Assembly: GCF_949628215.1 (NCBI RefSeq)
Contig: NC_134277.1
Span: 26,549,179 to 26,613,178 of the forward strand
DNA length: 64,000 bases
Direction: 5' to 3'
From: Phalacrocorax aristotelis
Lineage: Eukaryota; Chordata; Aves; Suliformes; Phalacrocoracidae
The position numbers were made by a program, and so were the translations under genes. The notes beneath the pieces were generated by a model. The model worked only from the letters and a program-made list of their open reading frames with translations. It was not told the DNA's origin and searched no databases. Below are positions 52,550 to 62,893 of this stretch, piece by piece; the stretch's first letter is position 1, and each line of letters opens with the position of its first letter.

Positions 52550-52835
52550 GTAAGGGTGAAGTCTGAGTGCAGTGTGTGTTATCTTGCCTTTTTGTCCATT
52601 CAGAATACAGATGACAAATATACATGGGAAAATATCCAATTCTCACATCGAAGGAGGGCCAGAAAATATCTTTCTCCTCAACAGCAGAGAAATATTTGGT
52701 ATTCTTTTACTGTGTGCAAGTTATTCAAGGCCTGTCAGATTGAGCACATATTTTGTTTTACCAGCTGGGTTACAAAACTTTAGTCATTGCTATGAGCACA
52801 TGGATATGCATTTGTTTTGTCATTTTACTTTCCAG

Positions 52836-52945
52836 GGAACACAGCCAAACCGACCTTTGGACCTGACAAAAACATGAGTTACCTGTTTTTCCTGAAGCTT
52901 CATCTGATGCTTGAAAACCAAACTTGTGCCAGTGAAATAATCTAA
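52836..52945 (+). CDS. Candidate terminal coding exon
   Basis: One of the best acceptors in the window (tttgttttgtcattttactttccag) opens two bases plus 35 codons, starting NTAKPTFGPDKN and ending TCASEII, then TAA at 52,943-52,945. Entry phase 1 matches the exon ending at 52,549. An AATAAA at 53,316-53,321 lies 371 bases beyond the stop, a plausible 3' untranslated length. I cannot assign a family. It is the most likely 3' end of the spliced gene, if that gene is real. Confidence 0.3.
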
Positions 52946-53315
52946 ATTAATCTTACTAGCAGGTATATTTCTCCTCCTGCCACATAAAGAGTTAGAGTGG
53001 ACTGATTTTCCATAGTAATCCATTTACATCAGGACTATATGGCAGAATGTGCTGGCCATTGTGGAAGGCTTCAGTCCTACTTCTAATTGCTCTTGGTACC
53101 TTTTCTTCAGACCTGCTTCTTACTGCTCTTCTGCCAGTTTGGTTTGTATTTAAGCACATAGTTTCTTATTCTCGCTCATCTCTTCTTCATTCAGTATTGA
53201 TACTGGTTTGGGCTGTGTCAAGTGCTTTTTTTCACATTTGTGTTCACTGCACCCATGCAATGTGGGAAGCTGTGCCTTCAGAGTTCTGTGAAATTGTTAA
53301 GCATCTGCCTGAAAC

Positions 53316-53321
53316 AATAAA
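53316..53321 (+). promoter_or_regulatory. AATAAA, possible polyadenylation signal
   Basis: This canonical hexamer lies 371 bases after the stop codon of the candidate terminal exon. It is supportive but not specific. Confidence 0.3.
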
Positions 53322-53379
53322 ATGTACTTTGCATCTGCTGTCATACCATATATTTTAAGATTGTTTCCAAGATTTTCTC

Positions 53380-54080
53380 TTATGCTTGTTGTTAAGTCAA
53401 TTAATCTACAGCTTCCTCGTTTATCTTTTCAAGTTTTGGAAGTATGCATTCATAAAAATACTGTAGTTTCCAGGAACTGGTTCTAATCCCAATTAATTTT
53501 TACATATTTCATTTCAGAGTTTCACTTATTTCCATGCCAGTTCCCTTTTAGTCATTTTCCTGCCACAGTCTAAAGTTCAAGTCTTCCTTGATCATTTAAT
53601 GTAAAATGTTTAGATATACATTATTTGTCCTTAATGCTTTTTCTGTGTGTAGTGCCTATAATCTTCTGGTTTGCACATCCTGCTCCCCCCCCGCCAGTAT
53701 ACCTAAAACTGTCTCTTCTCAAGAGATATTAAACTCCTTCCTATAAATGTTGAGTTGGGGCATTGTATTTACACCATCATAAATCATTCCCACTTTAAGA
53801 GTGCTTCTCCCTTTTTGTTTTACTGACTTTGTATAGATTTAGACGCATTTTTCTGATCTTCCAATTTCTCCTCTAATCTGCTGATTTGTCTTCTATTATA
53901 ATCTCTTTAGTGTTTTCTTTTTTCCTTCCCTACTTTTTTCCTTAAATTTTTTTCTGCAGCTAGAAAAGTAATTCTCAATATCTATTCTTCCCAAATTCTC
54001 TAATGATTTAAAAGTACCCTACCATTTCTCCTTATTTGCTCTGATGTGACACAGTGGTTCCTATTGTATGTGACTGGGCT
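53380..54080 (-). repeat. Possible ancient L3/CR1-like fragment, antisense
   Basis: Phrases such as 'gttaagtcaattaatctac' and 'caggaactggttctaatcc' recall, in order and spacing, antisense RT-region blocks of CR1/L3 elements ('gttaggcttaccggcct...'). The similarity is weak, every frame is broken, and the limits are guesses. Confidence 0.25.
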
Positions 54081-55338
54081 TGGAATCTGCATAATCCCTG
54101 ACTGTGCTAAATCAGTCCCAAGCTATGGATTTTCTGTACATTACTGAATTCCAACAAATTTCCTGTACCTTCTCTCACCATTCCAAAATCTGTTTGCAAA
54201 CATTAATATTTTTAACTAAATACAGCCTATATAAATCCCAAACAACTTTTTCAAGCCTAAATGTTCTCCTCTTAGGTCTGATTCTGGTTAAACACATACA
54301 GGCTTTGCATCAATCATTTCACTGATATTAGTGGATTTTCTTCTGACCCACAGTGATGTAAAGCAAGGCTCAGCTCCTCTGATCCACAGAATGCAACAGA
54401 CTCCTACACAGAATGTAACAAACTGCTTAGAGTTTGTTATGCTTGCCTCATTTCCAACTATTAGGTATAAAATTGTTTCAGCTCTAGCTGGCTCTTGTGT
54501 AGTAGTACATTTAAATTTCTCTTCAGTTTGTTGGACTTCCTCCAACTAACAAACATTGTATTCAAAACCAAAAACCAATATCAGAAGTGAAAAGAACAGT
54601 TAAAGACTTTTCTTTGGCCTGACTCAGATGAGTAACGAGGATACAGATTTTCCCCCAGACAGATTTGTTAGCTTAATGTTACCCTTGTGAATCGTACTTC
54701 AGAAATAAATGCGTGAACTACTTATATCAGCTGAACAAAACAGTGAGACTGTTTAAGCAAGAAGGAGCATGATTTTTTAAGCCAGGCATCCCTAAAATAG
54801 TATCAATTTTGGTTAACTTTGTTCTCAGAAAGCTTCTCAGTTTACCACTGTGCCTCCTTGTCCTCAGTTCCCTGTAAGCTCTAACCCTTCTCAAGGTGTT
54901 CTCAAGTGTCCAGTCTTAGAAATTGTAAATATATGAATGCTATTGAGCGCTGGTATTATGCTACATCAGTTCACTTTCATCATCAACTGATGCTCTAATC
55001 TTACTCTCTTACAAATGGCCTGCTCAATATTTCAACCAGTTACTAGAAGAGAAGAGCTAAAAAAAAAAGAAGTTAGTTTTGTTGTGGCTCATTCCCATGA
55101 AGAGAATGACAGACAACAGGTAAGACATGTCTGGAGAATTATCTATACTTCAAGTAAGAAAAAAAATACTTGAGCACATCAACAATAAGCATATTTTACA
55201 CTTTTACTGTTTTTCTCCTAAGGATCTTGAGACCATATCAACAAGAAAAGCTGGACTACGTCACCAGAACACAGCTCAGTACATAGGATTACTGCTATAT
55301 TTCCAATGTGATGGTAACAAGCAATATAGGTATTTCTA

Positions 55339-55671
55339 ATGACAGAAAAAAGGCAAATATCGCATTCATTTTCAAGAAGGGAAGGATGGATGATTTATAG
55401 GCCAGTCAGCTTCACCTCTGATCCCAGAAAGACTATGAAACAAATCCTCCTGGATGCCATTTCTGGGCACTGGAAAGACAAGATGGTGACTGGAAACAGC
55501 CAGTGTAAATGTACCATGGGCAAAATAAGTCTGCTCAATCTGATTGCTTTCTGTGATGAGATGACTGGCTTTGTGGACAGAGGGAAAGTAGAGGATGATG
55601 TTTACTTTGACTTCAGCAAGGCTTTTGGTGTGGCCTCCCATAGTCAAATCAGTGAAATATTGTTTGGTTAG
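55339..55671 (+). pseudogene. CR1 reverse transcriptase remnant
   Basis: This open frame of about 110 codons shows RT landmarks: YRPVSFTSDP, a KQILLDAISGHWKDK block, LLNLIAFCDEMTGFVD and VYFDFSKAFG with VASHSQIS. These correspond to the same part of ORF2 as the N-terminal end of the copy at 44.3 kb. The frame ends at a TAG, and the later part, including the catalytic Asp pair, is lost among frameshifts. The Asp normally following SKAF is Gly. It is a dead remnant. Confidence 0.85.
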
Positions 55672-56695
55672 ATGGACAAAAGATATCTGGAACACTGGTT
55701 AGATTCTGGGCTCAAAGCGTTGTGAACGAAGTCCAACCAGTGAATGGTTACCAGTGATATTCTTCAGAGACCAATCTGATACTGAAGGCAATATTATTTA
55801 ATGTCAAATAAAGACCTGTATGTTGGGATGCAATGCACCTGTAGAAGCTTCACAGACAACATAATCATGCGGGGAGTGCAGTGAGATACAGTGAAAGGCA
55901 GGTCTGCTGTTTAGGGCATCTGGAGAAACAGACTGACAGGAATCTCATGCCTAAAAACAGAATCCTGCACCTTTGATGGAGTCAGCCATGCAGCAGTACA
56001 GGCTGAGTGACGACTGGCTGGAAAGCAGCCCTGCAGAAAGTATTGGTGTCCTCGTAATCCCAGTGGAGCTGAGGATGAACACTTGGGTTGCTCATATGGT
56101 GAGGAAAACCCTCTGCAAATTGGGCTGTGCAGGAGTGTAGCTGGTTGCAGACTGAAAGAAGTCATTCTCTTCTGTTCAGCACTTGTGAGACCAGATGTTT
56201 AGTACTGTGTTCTGTTTGGGGGCTCCCCAGTACAAGAAAGTAATTGATGTACTACCATGAATCTGGTGGTGGGCCGTGAAGCTGGCTGAAGGCTGAAACA
56301 CATGATTTCAAGGAAAGGCTGAGGGAACTGATTTAGTTTCACATTAAGAATAGAAATCTAACAGGGATTTTATTGTCATGTTCATCTATCTAATGGAAGG
56401 GTTTAGAGTAGATGGAGGACTACTGACAGGACTAGGAGGCAACAGAAACAAGTTGGAACATGAAAATTCTGATCAGATAGAAGGGGGAAAAAATCTTATG
56501 AGAGTGGCCAAATATAGGAACACGTGCCCAGAGAAGCTGCGGAATCTCCATCCTTCAAGATACTCAAAACTTGACTGGACAAAGTCTAAGCAACCTGATC
56601 TAAGTGCTTGAGGGCTGAAGGGCATCTAAATTTACAAGGTGAGATCCAGATGTCCCTTCCAACTTAAATTCTTCTGTGGTTCTGTGTTTCTGTCC
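55340..56695 (+). mobile_element. CR1 LINE, older 5'-truncated copy, sense
   Basis: It starts within the RT region and ends at 'cttccaacttaaattcttc' followed by 'tgtggttctgtgtttctg', the CR1 3' terminus with its short repeats. Between them lie 3' blocks such as 'aaggaaaggctgagggaactg' and 'gagaagctgcggaatctcc', in the usual order. It is much more diverged than the copy at 43 kb, with many small gaps. Confidence 0.85.
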
Positions 56696-57189
56696 TCCCA
56701 AATCCTGGCTCTAGTTTAGAGCTTTAGAAATGGACAGGCAAAAGAGACAATTCCTGAGGCTTTTAAAATACAAACGAACAAAACCCGAGAAAAACTCTAG
56801 CCAAAAAGTTAACAGAGCTGAAAAAAACTCTGTTGGGAGGGCCAGGTTACCAATATTTGTCCTAGAAAAACAGTTTAAAAAGACTTTTCTGGCTTTAATG
56901 AAAGCCAAATGTTGGAAGTAGTCATTAGAATGTTTACAGTGAAGTGCAGTTTTAGATCTGCAGCATACCCATGCCTGACAGGTTTTGATTAATAATGGCA
57001 AGCCACAAAATAGGCTGCTCGTTTAGTAACATGCTGCAATATCCAAGATATCCATCAGTCATAGTGTGTCTGCTTCCCCATCTCCCTTCCTGACTTTATA
57101 GGCTGGTGAATCCCTAGCAGTAAAGGACCTATCCAAAGAGAACACTTTGTGCTAACCAGTCTTTCGCTGAGCAGGGCAAATATCAAACT

Positions 57190-57390
57190 TTGATCAGGTT
57201 GTGTGGGGTTTTTTAAGATAAGTTTTGTATATCTCTGAGGATGAAGATTTCACAGCCTTTCCAGGCAACCTGCTCCAGTGCTTCATAGCCCTCAACAGTT
57301 CTGTCTTCAGAAATATTGCTGCTTGGTTCTATTTCCATACAGCCTGTTCTTGGTACTTTTAGCTCTGCCTATATTAATGATCAAAGCAGG
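57190..57390 (-). repeat. CR1 3'-end fragment, antisense, degraded
   Basis: Plus-strand phrases 'tatctctgaggatgaagat', 'ttccaggcaacctgctcca' and 'gtgcttcatagccctcaac' follow the antisense order of the CR1 3' region. The extreme 3' tail is missing. Confidence 0.65.
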
Positions 57391-57580
57391 GGCAGGATCC
57401 CCAGTTTTCCTTACTGTTTAATTGTTACATTGCGTGGTTTTGGTTTGTGCTAGTCAGCAATTCCCCAACCACTGCTTGGGAAAGGCATGTGACATGGACT
57501 GTGAATCATTGTAAGAGTGACTGTCTGCAGTTCAGACAGTTCAGATGCGTCCACCTTGTGCTGGATGAAGGAGAAGTAAG

Positions 57581-57841
57581 ATGCATGAACACATAGTTAA
57601 CTCCTTTTGGTTAAATGATGCACATTCAACCTTGTGGCCTAAATGTGCATCAGAACAAGAGAACAATCCCAAACCTGTTCCATTTAGTAGTATAGCTGTG
57701 ACTCTCCCTCACAAGACCCCAGTGCTTTTCTCTTATCATGAATCACTAACACAGGCAGTTGTTGGTGAACTGTCAGAGAAGTTATTATTAAATAGAGACA
57801 GTAAATATCTTCTGACACAGAAGACAAAAATGGTATTCTGA
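57581..57841 (+). CDS. Possible small ORF, 86 residues
   Basis: An ATG with A at -3 opens 86 codons to TGA. The translation is well mixed (hydrophobic runs such as PVLFSYHESLTQ, few repeats) and looks protein-like, but there is no recognisable domain, no convincing acceptor upstream, and only a weak donor (AAATG|GTATTC) near the end. It begins about 190 bases after a CR1 remnant. A chance frame is quite possible. Confidence 0.2.
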   Translation: MHEHIVNSFWLNDAHSTLWPKCASEQENNPKPVPFSSIAVTLPHKTPVLFSYHESLTQAVVGELSEKLLLNRDSKYLLTQKTKMVF

Positions 57842-57859
57842 CCTCATGATGAGGTCTGA

Positions 57860-59080
57860 ATTGGTGATCAGGGTACAAGGCTAGCTATCATATTAGGATA
57901 CATGGGATTATAGGGAGATGTCTGCCAGCTCAGTTCTATATTACAGTCTAAGAGACATTATTTTCTTTTTGCCCTTTGTAATCTGGTTATGATCTGCCCC
58001 ACGTATACCTGTCTCCTTTTACTGGTTCTGTTCTACTCATTCCTTGTTTTAATCTTGGTTCACATACACTGCTCATGTACACATAAAATGGTGCATTGCC
58101 ACTGTTGTAGACGTGCTGGTATTATACCTGTAATGGAAAGTCACACCAAAATATGACCTCTGTGCATGTTGTCTAATCATTACATTAGCTATGAATCACA
58201 TACAGATGTAAGACATCATAAAACTAGAATTTTTCTAATATTGTGCCACAGTCTTATTTGCAAACTTTTGCCTTGACTTTGACTGTCCAGATGGAACTGC
58301 TTGAAGATGCATGGAAAGAGAAGGCGGCACCTAGGCTTTAAGAACTTTAAAAGAGGTGGAAATGTTAACGTGTATTGTATTTGATCATGAATCTCAAACC
58401 TTAGAAGTACTGCGTGCTGCACTCTTCCAGGAATATGAAAAGATGGAAGTTTTAAGGAACTGTCAAAGTTCCAGAAACAAAAAGGTTGAAAACTCCTGAA
58501 ATAAACTATTATATACAGCTGAAGTCCCCATGCCACAGAGGACCAGAAAGACAGCTTTCTTTTTCATTGCCTAGATAGACAACATCTCCTGAACTTTGAA
58601 ATCTCTGCCGGAATATACACAGAATGATATATTTTTCCCTTTTGATTTCACTGTGGTGCAGTATTAGCTTGTTCAGTGCTCTGTTTCAGGCTCTTTGTAA
58701 TGCACAGTACTGCAGCAAGTCACAATTTTTACAACTGAATATAACTAAAGTCATGACATCACATGCAGTCTAAGAATGTAAGATACATCTGTGTTATGAG
58801 CCCATCCAACATGCCATGCAACATATGCTTCATGAATAGTCACAATAATAGCAATAATGAGGTTTGTGTAGAAGTCATAAAGCAGAGGCAAAAAAAAGGG
58901 AAGTATGTTGCTGCCAGCCACATGTGAGCTGATATAGGTGTATGGTTTTCACTTAACTTTGAGCAAGCCTTACTCAGGACTGCTGCGGAGAAAGGATTCC
59001 AAGAACTCAAGCATCTACTGGCAGAAGAAGTGGGAAGTTTAGCTTGTCAGCAGAGGATTTAGCTTGCTACTTTTGTTCTT
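57860..59080. other. AT-rich region, no gene supported
   Basis: Nothing is supported. A minus-strand frame of 106 codons at 58,216-58,536 is open but has no splice or domain evidence. Confidence 0.45.
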
Positions 59081-59084
59081 CTAG

Positions 59085-59302
59085 CATGCACTAGTGGAAG
59101 GACTTCAGCAGCACTGTGTATCAGTGCAGAACAGCACAGTAGCTGACACAACATATTTGCATCAACCTTTCCAAGATGCTTTTCCTTACCACTCCTGGCT
59201 ACATCACTTTGGACCTCTTAGATACATGCATGGAGGAAAATGCTGTAACTTTGTCGCTGAATATGCTCTGCAAAAGGAAGAAAATCATGCCAGAAGTACA
59301 GG
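59085..59302 (+). CDS. Candidate coding exon with strong splice sites
   Basis: A near-ideal acceptor (gctacttttgttcttctag) and an ideal donor (ACAGG|GTGAGT) enclose 218 bases. In phase 0 they give 72 open codons plus two bases. The other two frames have early stops. The translation is rich in His, Tyr, Phe and Cys (HQPFQDAFPYHSWLHHFGP, then GGKCCNFVAEYALQKEE), quite unlike the repeat-derived frames nearby. It does not join in phase to any other candidate in the window, and the next exon would lie beyond 59.3 kb, perhaps past the ERV. I do not recognise the protein. This is the strongest single exon by splice-site quality. Confidence 0.4.
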
Positions 59303-59439
59303 GTGAGTGCAAGTTGATAGTGGCCAGGTTTCTACACAACCTGTAACTGAGCTGAAAATCAGACCTACTTATGGTACTGCTGCTGCTCTGACCTAGGCAA
59401 AAGTAAGATTTTTCCAGCAACATTTTTTGATCCTCCAAT

Positions 59440-59635
59440 TGAAAAAAAAACAATAGCAGAGAAAGGGAAAGAACAAGTGGCAAGAAAAGAAGAAAAGAAA
59501 GAAAACGATTAAGGTAAGAATAAAAGGAATTGAAGATACAAAAATAAAAGGAGAAAGAAAAATATCTTCAGAAAAAATTGAGTCAGAAAATAGTGAGGGG
59601 AATACTGAGAAAAGGGAATAGAGAGAAAGGAACAG
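59440..59635 (+). repeat. Purine-rich tract (A/G on plus strand)
   Basis: About 200 bases are nearly all A and G with few pyrimidines (GAAAG, GAAAAG and GGAAAG units). This makes a long artificial open frame on the minus strand. Such tracts can form triplex or H-DNA. Confidence 0.75.
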
Positions 59636-60997
59636 TATGGGATGTAATCTGGTGTTTGTGTATTTTAAAATTGCCTTTAAGTCCAAAATCTGTCTAAAAC
59701 TTAGTTGTGCTTTTGCTGTGTACATGCAACACCGCCCACAGTCCTTGCATGCCAAATGCAAATCCAGTGACATAAACTAATGTTATCCCATTCCAGTTCT
59801 ACAGGATCAGAAAGGGTGTCATGAAGGCAGTTTAGCTAGTGAGAAAAAGGCAGATATAGTATTTTCTTCCACTGAAATCATTAAGTTCACTAGAAGAAGA
59901 AATGGAACATCTGTAATATGCACAAAGCACGTATCACTTACACAGTGTGTCTGAAAGTGAACTTATTCTATGATATAAATTAGCTGCTTATCATCCTTTG
60001 AGCATAAACCCATTCCATCATCATATGCTCCCAAAGCAACTAAAATCTTGTAGAAATTGACATCTATGCAAAAATCTTAAATAAAGCATATTGATTAAAT
60101 AATTGTCAGATCTAGAAACATAGTGGAGAGAAGTGCATCTTTAGGAAAGCAATCTGAAATCCAAAAAAAATTTGGAACAACCTGAAGTAGGATTTGTAAA
60201 CAAACAAGAGCACAGAAGTAAGTAACACACCTTCCAAAAGCATTTTTTCCCCTGACTACAGTTGTGAAAAAAACACCCAGGACTTTATAAGAAAAGATCT
60301 ATTTCCTTTTCTTTTCATGTTTTTATACTGCAATTTTTAAAATCTGCAATTAGGGAAATAAAGAAATTTGATGGAAACAGTCCAGAAGTTACTAGTACTG
60401 GGAAAGGGACAAATTCAATGAAACAAAAATAAAAATTCTGGTATGACTGGAGACTTTCAAGTGTTTTGAATATCAATATTTTGTCTTAGTATTATCATCT
60501 CAAACAAGTCTCTCTGGTTTTGACCTTCACTTGCTCACACGTGACAAAAACTAGTTGAAGTTCTTGTATGTCTGAGACACCTAGAAACATAACTATGACG
60601 GGAACATCAGTATCAGAATAAAGCAGAATTCACTTTAGGGTCAACTTCTTCTTTGGTTATGACAAACTGTAAGGGACTAGAAACTAGTGTCAACATTGTC
60701 GGCAGAACGGCTTGACTACCAAGGCTTCACCACCACGGCAACTGAGGAGGTTCTACCCAACAGGAACATATATATATCTATCTATATCTTGTTGTCTCGG
60801 AGCACATAGGCCAAGTCCTCTGCACATGCTCCTGGCCCCAGGGTCATCTTACAACAGACGGGAGGGGGGCTCGGACCCCCTGGAACCCTCTGGAACCATC
60901 GAGCACCCTCTCGTGACGATACTGCGCATGCGCCCCACTGCCGAGCGGGAGGTGCGGCCATGCAAACCAGCACATTGACTATGCAACGCAACAGTGC

Positions 60998-61004
60998 TAT
61001 AAAA
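60998..61004 (+). promoter_or_regulatory. TATA box of the ERV LTR
   Basis: TATAAAA lies within the LTR about 180 bases before the AATAAA. This is normal for a retroviral promoter, with transcription expected to start about 25-30 bases downstream. Confidence 0.8.
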
Positions 61005-61175
61005 GGCGGAACCAGCAGAGACCAGTTGGAACATTCCCCCACCGGGCTGAAGAGACACCGGACCGATGGGACACTGCAGATCCGTGGTGGTGGTAGCTAT
61101 TGTAACTCTCTCCCTCTCGCTTTTTCCTTTTTTTCCTCTTTCTCTCCTTTTCTCTTGTGTACTTGTTGGCGGCCA

Positions 61176-61181
61176 AATAAA
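61176..61181 (+). promoter_or_regulatory. Polyadenylation signal of the ERV LTR
   Basis: AATAAA is followed by agtgacttgt and a T/G-rich stretch, as expected near the R/U5 border. Confidence 0.75.
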
Positions 61182-61241
61182 GTGACTTGTCATTTGACTC
61201 CATTTTGTGTCTTAATTCTGTTCCCGAGAATACAACAAACC

Positions 61242-61259
61242 TGGTGACGATAACACATC
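61242..61259 (+). other. Primer-binding-site-like sequence
   Basis: Directly after the LTR the sequence tggtgacgataacacatc begins with TGG, as retroviral primer-binding sites must to pair with the tRNA CCA end. The first bases resemble sites used with tRNA-Trp or tRNA-Ser, but the full 18 bases do not match either with confidence. The site may have drifted. Confidence 0.5.
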
Positions 61260-61421
61260 CAACTGAACATCACTCAGAAGTTAAGCCCAGCCGCCCAGAA
61301 TTATCTGAGGTTGGTTAGAAAGCAAGGGGGCTCAACTTCTGCCAAATTGTGCAACCCAACAGTGGATCGTGACGCTTTTAAATGGGCGCCACGGACAGGA
61401 TTCTCGGAGAACAGAAAGTGC

Positions 61422-61680
61422 ACAATTAAGATGTGACCTTCTGAGGGCGAAAAGGGGAAAAGCGGAGAGCAGCATTAAGGTGTGACCCTCTAAGGACAAT
61501 ACAGCCCCTTTGTGTTAGGTAAAAGGGCCGCTTAGAAGGCTATAGCTCCTTTGTGTTAAGGACAATTAAGGTGTGAGCCCCTAAGGGCGAAAAGGGGAAA
61601 AGCAGATAGCAGCATTAAGGTGTGACCCTCTCAGGACGATACAGCCCCTTTGTTTTAGGTAAAATGGCCACTCAGAAGGC
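61422..61680 (+). repeat. Tandem duplication in the ERV leader
   Basis: Two copies of a 119-base block, 61,422-61,540 and 61,562-61,680, lie exactly 140 bases apart and differ at about 13 positions. Within each copy the motif attaaggtgtgacc occurs twice, so four related motifs stand at about 61,426, 61,474, 61,566 and 61,614. The end of the second copy provides the ATG that opens gag; the matching place in the first copy reads AGG. Confidence 0.88.
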
Positions 61681-62893
61681 AGTTAATGCTCATGATTGTG
61701 TCCCTTCACCGACCGAAGGGATAGATAAGCTATATGATCTTTTGGAGGCGCACTGATCTCGCCCCTCACTTCAGGGACAAGATTGGGCGAAAAAACATTG
61801 GTATCAACCGCAAAGTGTAGTAGACAGGATAAGGGTACTGCAGAAGGAAGCTAGGGTTAGACCGGGGAAAGGAAAAGCTGTAATTTGTGCAGTACTGGGA
61901 GCAAGTCTGGCAGCAGCGGTGGAAGATAGGAAGCAGAGGCTTTGTCAAGCCGATGTCACAATAGACTCACTGCAGATGGTCATAAAGTCACTACAGGAAC
62001 AACTGGAGGAAAACAAGTGATTGTTGCAGGAGGAGAGAAATCAAAATGCCATACTGAAGGAAGAATTGAGGGATCAACTTTTGAAGGAAGCAGATACACT
62101 GGCGGAGGTAGAGGTGAAACTTCCAGAGACAGGAGTATGGCAAGTTTATCCTCAGGGAGACTTGCAGAAGGCAAGGGAAACTGTAGAAAGCCTCACTCAC
62201 ATGTATCTACTGGTTAAAACAGACTACTTGTATGAGGACAATAACGATGACCGTCCTCAAGTTCTCACCAAAAAAGTCCCATTTACAGCAATTGAACTAG
62301 CAAAGTTGAAAAAAGACTTTGCAAGAACTCCGAAGGAATCGGAGACAGAATATGTGTGGAGAGTTTCCCTGTCGGGGGGGGACGGAATTTTTTTGTCGGA
62401 GGAAGAAGCAGAAGGCTATTGGGGTCCGGGAGTGTTCTTAACTACAGGTAATCGCTGAGCCCCATGGTCATTAACCCAGAGGGCTGCGTATTGGGCTGGA
62501 GGGCTGAACCCTTTGGAGAAGGGAGATCCCCATGCCATGACAGGTACGGTGGATCAGTTAGTGGAAAGTGTGCAGAAAGCGGCCTGTCTGCAAATGATGT
62601 ATGATCGGGAGCTCAAGCCCAACCAGAGTTCCCCGATGATGATGCCTGTAGACCCAGAGAGGATGACTTCTCTGATCCGGGTACTCCCTGACTCCCTGAA
62701 ACCCATTGGGATCCAATTACAGGGGAAAATTCAAAATACTTCAGAAGGAGAAAGAACTACGGCCACTCTGGAAGGGATAACGCCTGACCATGGGCGGTCG
62801 GGAAGGAAAGTGTGGACGGGGGGTGAGGTAGCGCAGGAATTAATTACTTTTGGGAGAAAATATGGCCCTGTTGGTGGATCGTTCAAAAAAAAA
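61664..62893 (+). pseudogene. gag: ERV gag region, broken
   Basis: Gag is the structural polyprotein that assembles the particle. One reading frame runs from ATG 61,664 to the A-run at 62,885-62,893 but is interrupted by TGA at 61,754, 62,018 and 62,456. The first part is about 30 codons. The next includes a basic stretch and the start of a likely coiled coil with Leu and Glu repeats, which continues past the second stop. The following part has a Trp- and Tyr-containing segment typical of a capsid N-terminal region, then a Gln/Met-rich segment compatible with the capsid core. The frame is lost after a run of nine A bases. No CCHC zinc knuckle was seen. Identification rests on position after the LTR and leader and on general resemblance to avian ERV Gag. 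Confidence 0.7.

Larger units (their letters stand above)
60697..61237 (+). mobile_element. 5' LTR of an endogenous retrovirus
   Basis: The limits are inferred from TGT at 60,697 and ACA at 61,237, four bases before a primer-binding-like site. The LTR is GC- and CpG-richer than its surroundings (for example ctgcgcatgcgccccactg). It contains a TATAAAA box and an AATAAA signal followed by a G/T-rich stretch, defining U3, R and U5 in the normal order. The exact left end could instead be a TG a few tens of bases upstream. No matching 3' LTR is present before the element is interrupted. Confidence 0.82.

Noticed and set aside
58440..58510. hAT-transposon-like phrase ('aaggttgaaaactcctg')
   Set aside because: One phrase is not enough; no terminal inverted repeats or 8-bp target duplication was found.
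59393..59773. Minus-strand ORF of 126 codons
   Set aside because: It is largely the complement of the purine tract, giving Ser/Phe/Leu low-complexity sequence.
61260..61310. 5S rRNA-like phrase ('cagaagttaagcccag') after the ERV primer site
   Set aside because: Only about 15 bases resemble 5S rRNA and the flanks do not fit. It is part of the ERV leader.
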